Source: Phoronis ovalis
Taxonomy: Eukaryota; Phoronida; Phoronidae
Length of the DNA stretch: 11,929 bases
Assembly (NCBI GenBank): GCA_028565635.1
Contig: JAOXYB010049102.1
Coordinates: 1-11,929, forward strand
Reading direction: 5' to 3'
In this document: piece by piece, positions 8,543 through 11,929 of the stretch
Layout: each line of letters begins with the position of its first letter
How positions within the stretch are numbered: the first letter of the stretch is position 1
The notes under the pieces: model-generated
The model's input: the letters and a program-made list of their open reading frames with translations, nothing else
Told to the model about the DNA's origin: nothing
Database searches by the model: none
Made by a program: the position numbers and the translations under genes

Positions 8543-11077
8543 TTATAGTTTAATTGTAAACTCTTCATCACTAATTCGTTCTTTTTTACATATCTTATCG
8601 AAATCGGCAAAGAAATCCTCACTTGCCTTGTATATTTCTGATACTTTGAGAATCTCAAAACTATCTCCAAAGGCTACTGCAATAATGGAATCTGTCTTAA
8701 TTAGATCTGCTAGTTCAGTAGTAACCTGTTCATTCATTTCATTTGTAGCATCCTGTTGGTCAGAAACATTTACATCATTGTCAAACTGTAGAGGACCAAA
8801 ATGTGTTACGATGCTTTCTCCAGTTGTGTCAGTATTTAGGCACTCTGAATATAAGCCGCGAACGCAGTTGACACAAGATTAACAAAACAATGTTGCCATT
8901 TTTAAAGAGCCTCTCTGATCACGCTGCACAGAATGAATACTTCTAATACCTTTTATCACTGGCACGTTTCCAATGGACGACGTTTGTACTTTTCAACATA
9001 CCTAAAAATTCTACGTTTCACTTGAGAGTTTACATTTGGTACTTGTAAATGTTGTACTGCATATCGGTAAAGTTCAAATGCATTTTGAATCACATATTGC
9101 CTTATGACAGCCATGTCAGCTGAATTTTTTAAAAGTCCCCAGCTGCATCCTTTAGCATGAGCTGTTGCAAAATAGTTTCTGTGCACAGACTTTACATCAT
9201 CATCATCAGAAACAGCAGTATCATATGAATGAGAAACAGATGCAATGCAAAACCGGCTTTTATATTGCTGGGCACAACCATCAGTCCATTCATGGATCAC
9301 AAGTTGTGGATAGCCAATAGATGACAGGTATTCTGATATTAGAAACTGTATATGTCCAATAGAATTGTAGTCATGGTTAAGATCATCACTGATTACGAAA
9401 AAATTCTCAGTTATTTTAAGAATTAAAATTCTTCATCTATGGCAGCAGAATCTACAGCATGTCTATAAATAACAGACACATGAATTGATACTTCACTTTT
9501 TTAAAGTGACAAGCCTGAATCTCATCTTGATATGAAGTTTTATAATTCTCAGAAAAATCGTGAATCATTATGATGTGATCTGGCAGCAAATTCGATTTTA
9601 AGCAACTTAACTGTGTTGTGTGCCACTGAGCAGTGAAATGATGTGCTGGAAAGTACTTCAACAAACTCAAAAAATATTTGATTAATTCGCCGCACTTAGT
9701 AGACCTTTCTACCAACATCAACTTTTTACGATTATGTTGCTGTACATACTCATATTTAGACCATTTGACAGTTATGGTATCATCATCACAAGACAACTCA
9801 CCAGGCATTATGTGCCATTTATTTACAACAATTCTTACACTGACGAAAAGCACAGCTTGGATCGCAAATAGTTTCATTAATTACATCAGATAAATGCTGA
9901 AATATAGGATAATCATCATTTTGTTCATCATCTAATACTTGTTTCTGTTGCAATATTTTCCGCGACTCCATACACTTCTTGAAAACTGCATTGGCTTCCT
10001 GATGATAACGACACAGGCAGATGTTTCTATCTGACTTTCTTGCAGGAAGTATAAAATACGGTGTATGTTTGTTAAATAATGTTTGACTAATGCTAATGTC
10101 AGGATAAATGTTACAGAACTGTTGTAAATCTCAGATTTTGTTTTTTCCAGTATTTGAACAGATTGCTTCTCATACAATTTAGGGCCAATACGATTACGCT
10201 TCATCCTACTTTTATCACCTGTAGGTCTTAAATTTGAGATCCAGAAATCTTTAATAATTTTCTTATGTTCATTAGATGTCATTTGTATGTGTTTTCCTGT
10301 TTAAGCTTATCCATGAGGTCGTACTGTCAAGTTTATTGGTACGATAATTTTACATTTGTTCAACATGTTTCGATTAGCGCCCAACTTCTGAGATAACAGT
10401 TTTACTTTCCCTTGTTTTTTGATATTGACATTCACAGCTGCTGTGTTAAGAATAGGCTTAGTCATCATCGCATCACATGATCTTTTATTTTTATTTTCAT
10501 CCAACACCTCTTTAATGTTTTCCAACACCAATTTTGACAATGCTACTTCTTCATTCACAAATTTACATGTAATCACTCCTTCCTCCTGCAGTTTCACTCT
10601 AAAAAATTTAAAGGGTGTTTCTGCATCATGTATTAATATAGATTTTAAAATAGAAACCTTTCTCTCAGGTGTTGCAGGAAAAATGCTTTTGATCTTTTTA
10701 ACAGCACAGTATTTTGTCATTCTGCATTTATATCCAGTATCTGCCCCATCCGGAATAGAGTTACGATTCTCACGTAAAGCCAACTTCTTCTTGCTCCTGT
10801 TTTTTCTGCATTACTCGTTATGTTTTACATGTTGCAGCTCTTTCTGTACTGTCTATTTTCTTCTATGCTGCCTCATATATTCCCTTCTAGTATTAGTAAA
10901 ATGTGTGTTATTCAAAACTGTATTAGGTATATCAGTATTGTTAACAGATAGTAGTTTACTCTCAGACTTTTTTCTTTGATCCCTACACTGCTTCATATAT
11001 GCTGCCCACCTCAAGCTTCTTTGCATTTTTGCCTGTTGTTTGGATTCTTTTAAATGTAAAGCAGTTTCAGACAGGCA
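8543..11077 (-). pseudogene. Transposase-like mobile-element gene, multiply frameshifted
   Basis: About 840 codons can be followed on the minus strand through several frames. The N-terminus is basic (RREYMRQHRRK near 10870; possible start ATG at 11024-11026). Next come KDFW (about 10255) and YPDISISQTLF with RNICLCRYHQEANAVF (about 10095-9980), then CDPSCAFRQCKNC (about 9865-9830) and IIMIHDFSENY (first Asp codon 9557-9559) with QDEIQACHF. FFVISDDLNHD (about 9400-9370), HEWTDG (9294-9277), RNYFATAHAKG (about 9180-9150), IKGIRSIHS and SCVNCVRGLYSEC (about 8880-8845) follow, ending at the stop 8543-8545. From memory, D-F-A-E-N-Y, I-S-D..HD, S-D-G and SHGKG mark a multi-copy invertebrate family that looks like an RNase-H-fold transposase; I cannot name its superfamily. 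Stops lie at 10853-10855, 10811-10813, 10307-10309, 10301-10303 and 8879-8881. Frameshifts lie near 10118, 9830, 9475, 9430 and 8955. It is inactive. Confidence 0.8.
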
Positions 11078-11430
11078 CTATAAGTTTAATAATATAGAGT
11101 TGGTTATGTGTAATGCACATAATGAAAACTATGGCAGGTCATGACATGATCTGCGGATTATGCAGTTTTAAACAGTTAGCAATATACGTGGGACAATATA
11201 AATATATCACACTTCAAAAATATGTTAAGAATAGAAGTACACAAAATTTATATTACTTCAAAAATGTATTAAGGCTCAACAGTTTGACAAGTAGTAGAGA
11301 CAAATCTGGGAGTCCCGTGACCAACTCACTGTAATCAAGGTTTGAAGGTGGTTTTGATATCTTTGGGTGAATTGTAAAAAAATTGGCGGGGATAAACCTT
11401 GCAAAAGCGTGGGCTAACTCCACCAGGTGG
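11078..11430. other. No recognisable gene; upstream flank of the pseudogene
   Basis: This is AT-rich sequence followed from about 11330 by a more GC-balanced stretch leading into the tandem repeat. The 73-codon + frame at 11113-11334 has no motif. I could not find a terminal inverted repeat or target-site duplication that would mark the end of the transposon. Confidence 0.45.
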
Positions 11431-11929
11431 CGCTAATCAAAACGGCCACCAGAATCCTTAAAATTGCTACTGTGCATAACCTGTTGACCCCATGGAGACC
11501 GTTGCAACACACAGAAGTATGATTTGGGTGTTGGTGAGTTTATGTAAAGTTAATCAGATAATGTAAGATTAAAATTTCAAAATGACCACCATTAAAATCC
11601 ATCATGGAAGCCAGAAATTCAGAATGTTTGTATCCAGGGTTTCAGTTATTGTATAAATGCTGTTTTGGTGACAAGGAATAATTTTATGTGGAAAACGAAT
11701 TCATTTGATAACAATTAAACACACAGAGTATACTGTGAAGAAATAGCAGCCATTTTTTCGTAGCGCTATTCAAAATGGCCACACCAATCTCCATATTAGC
11801 TACTGTGAACTCAAAGGCTGGTCCAATTAAGTCACTACAGTATCCAAAAGTAAAGTTTTTTGGCTCTGATGTTGTTTATTAGAGGTAAACAAATAATATC
11901 AGATTATAATTTTAAAATGGCTGCTATTA
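11431..11929. repeat. Tandem repeat, period about 333 bases, cut by the window edge
   Basis: CGCTAATCAAAACGGCCACC at 11431 recurs as CGCTATTCAAAATGGCCACA at 11764. Matching blocks follow in each copy: ATTGCTACTGTG near 11463 versus TTAGCTACTGTG near 11797, and TAATCAGATAATGTAAGATTAAAATTTCAAAATG versus a similar AATATCAGATTATAATTTTAAAATG block. A shorter core (CAAAATGGCCACC-like) occurs four times, at 11438, 11578, 11771 and 11912, with spacings 140, 193 and 141, showing a two-part unit. The array probably continues past the right edge. It is non-coding. Confidence 0.7.

Noticed and set aside
8523-8882. 119-codon frame on the + strand
   Set aside because: It is the antisense shadow of the C-terminal part of the transposase-like pseudogene.
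10419-10979. 186-codon open frame on the + strand, the longest in the window
   Set aside because: It lies opposite the transposase-like pseudogene, is rich in Leu/Phe/Ser/Cys as expected from the reverse of a Lys/Glu-rich coding strand, and has no motif of its own.
1-11929. tRNA, rRNA, CRISPR or bacterial operon features
   Set aside because: No tRNA box A/B pair, rRNA segment or spaced direct repeat array was seen; the GT-AG exons and LINE show the DNA is eukaryotic.

Overview
This is eukaryotic, AT-rich, intron-heavy DNA, most likely from an invertebrate. Two exons of the mitochondrial dynamin-like GTPase OPA1 lie on the + strand. Around them are diverged repeats and broken mobile elements of the kind common in molluscs and other marine invertebrates. 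A bivalve-like mollusc is my best guess, based on the style of the repeats (units rich in GGTCA, terminal hairpins) and on a P2X7-C-terminus-like exon; this is inference, not proof. Bacterial-style features (operons, ribosome binding sites, CRISPR) do not apply.

Layout, left to right. At 115-324 (-) is a small open exon resembling the start of invertebrate proteins with the cysteine-rich P2X7 C-terminal domain; promoter-like motifs (CRE, two YY1-like sites) lie upstream of its ATG. From 461 to 2038 I see no gene, only a CpG-rich pocket and a small hairpin. OPA1 exon 'a' is 2066-2152 and exon 'b' is 5771-5965. They join in phase 0 and supply the end of the linker, the P-loop (G1) and the switch-I/G2 region of the GTPase domain.

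The 3.6-kb intron between them holds a repeat element with three ~252-bp tandem units and a hairpin at each end (2203-3083), a second two-copy repeat of ~301-bp period (3538-4046), and an inactivated LINE reverse transcriptase on the - strand (4034-4960).

The intron after exon 'b' runs to the end of the window. It holds a structured inverted repeat (7883-7968), a ~2.5-kb multiply broken transposase-like gene on the - strand (8543-11077), and a ~333-bp tandem repeat at the right edge (11431-11929).

The only sequence here that clearly serves a host protein is OPA1. Both decayed mobile-element genes are antisense to it. No intact novel system is visible. The most interesting item is the transposase-like pseudogene: it belongs to a protein family I recognise by motif but cannot name, and its reading frames can be followed through at least five frameshifts.
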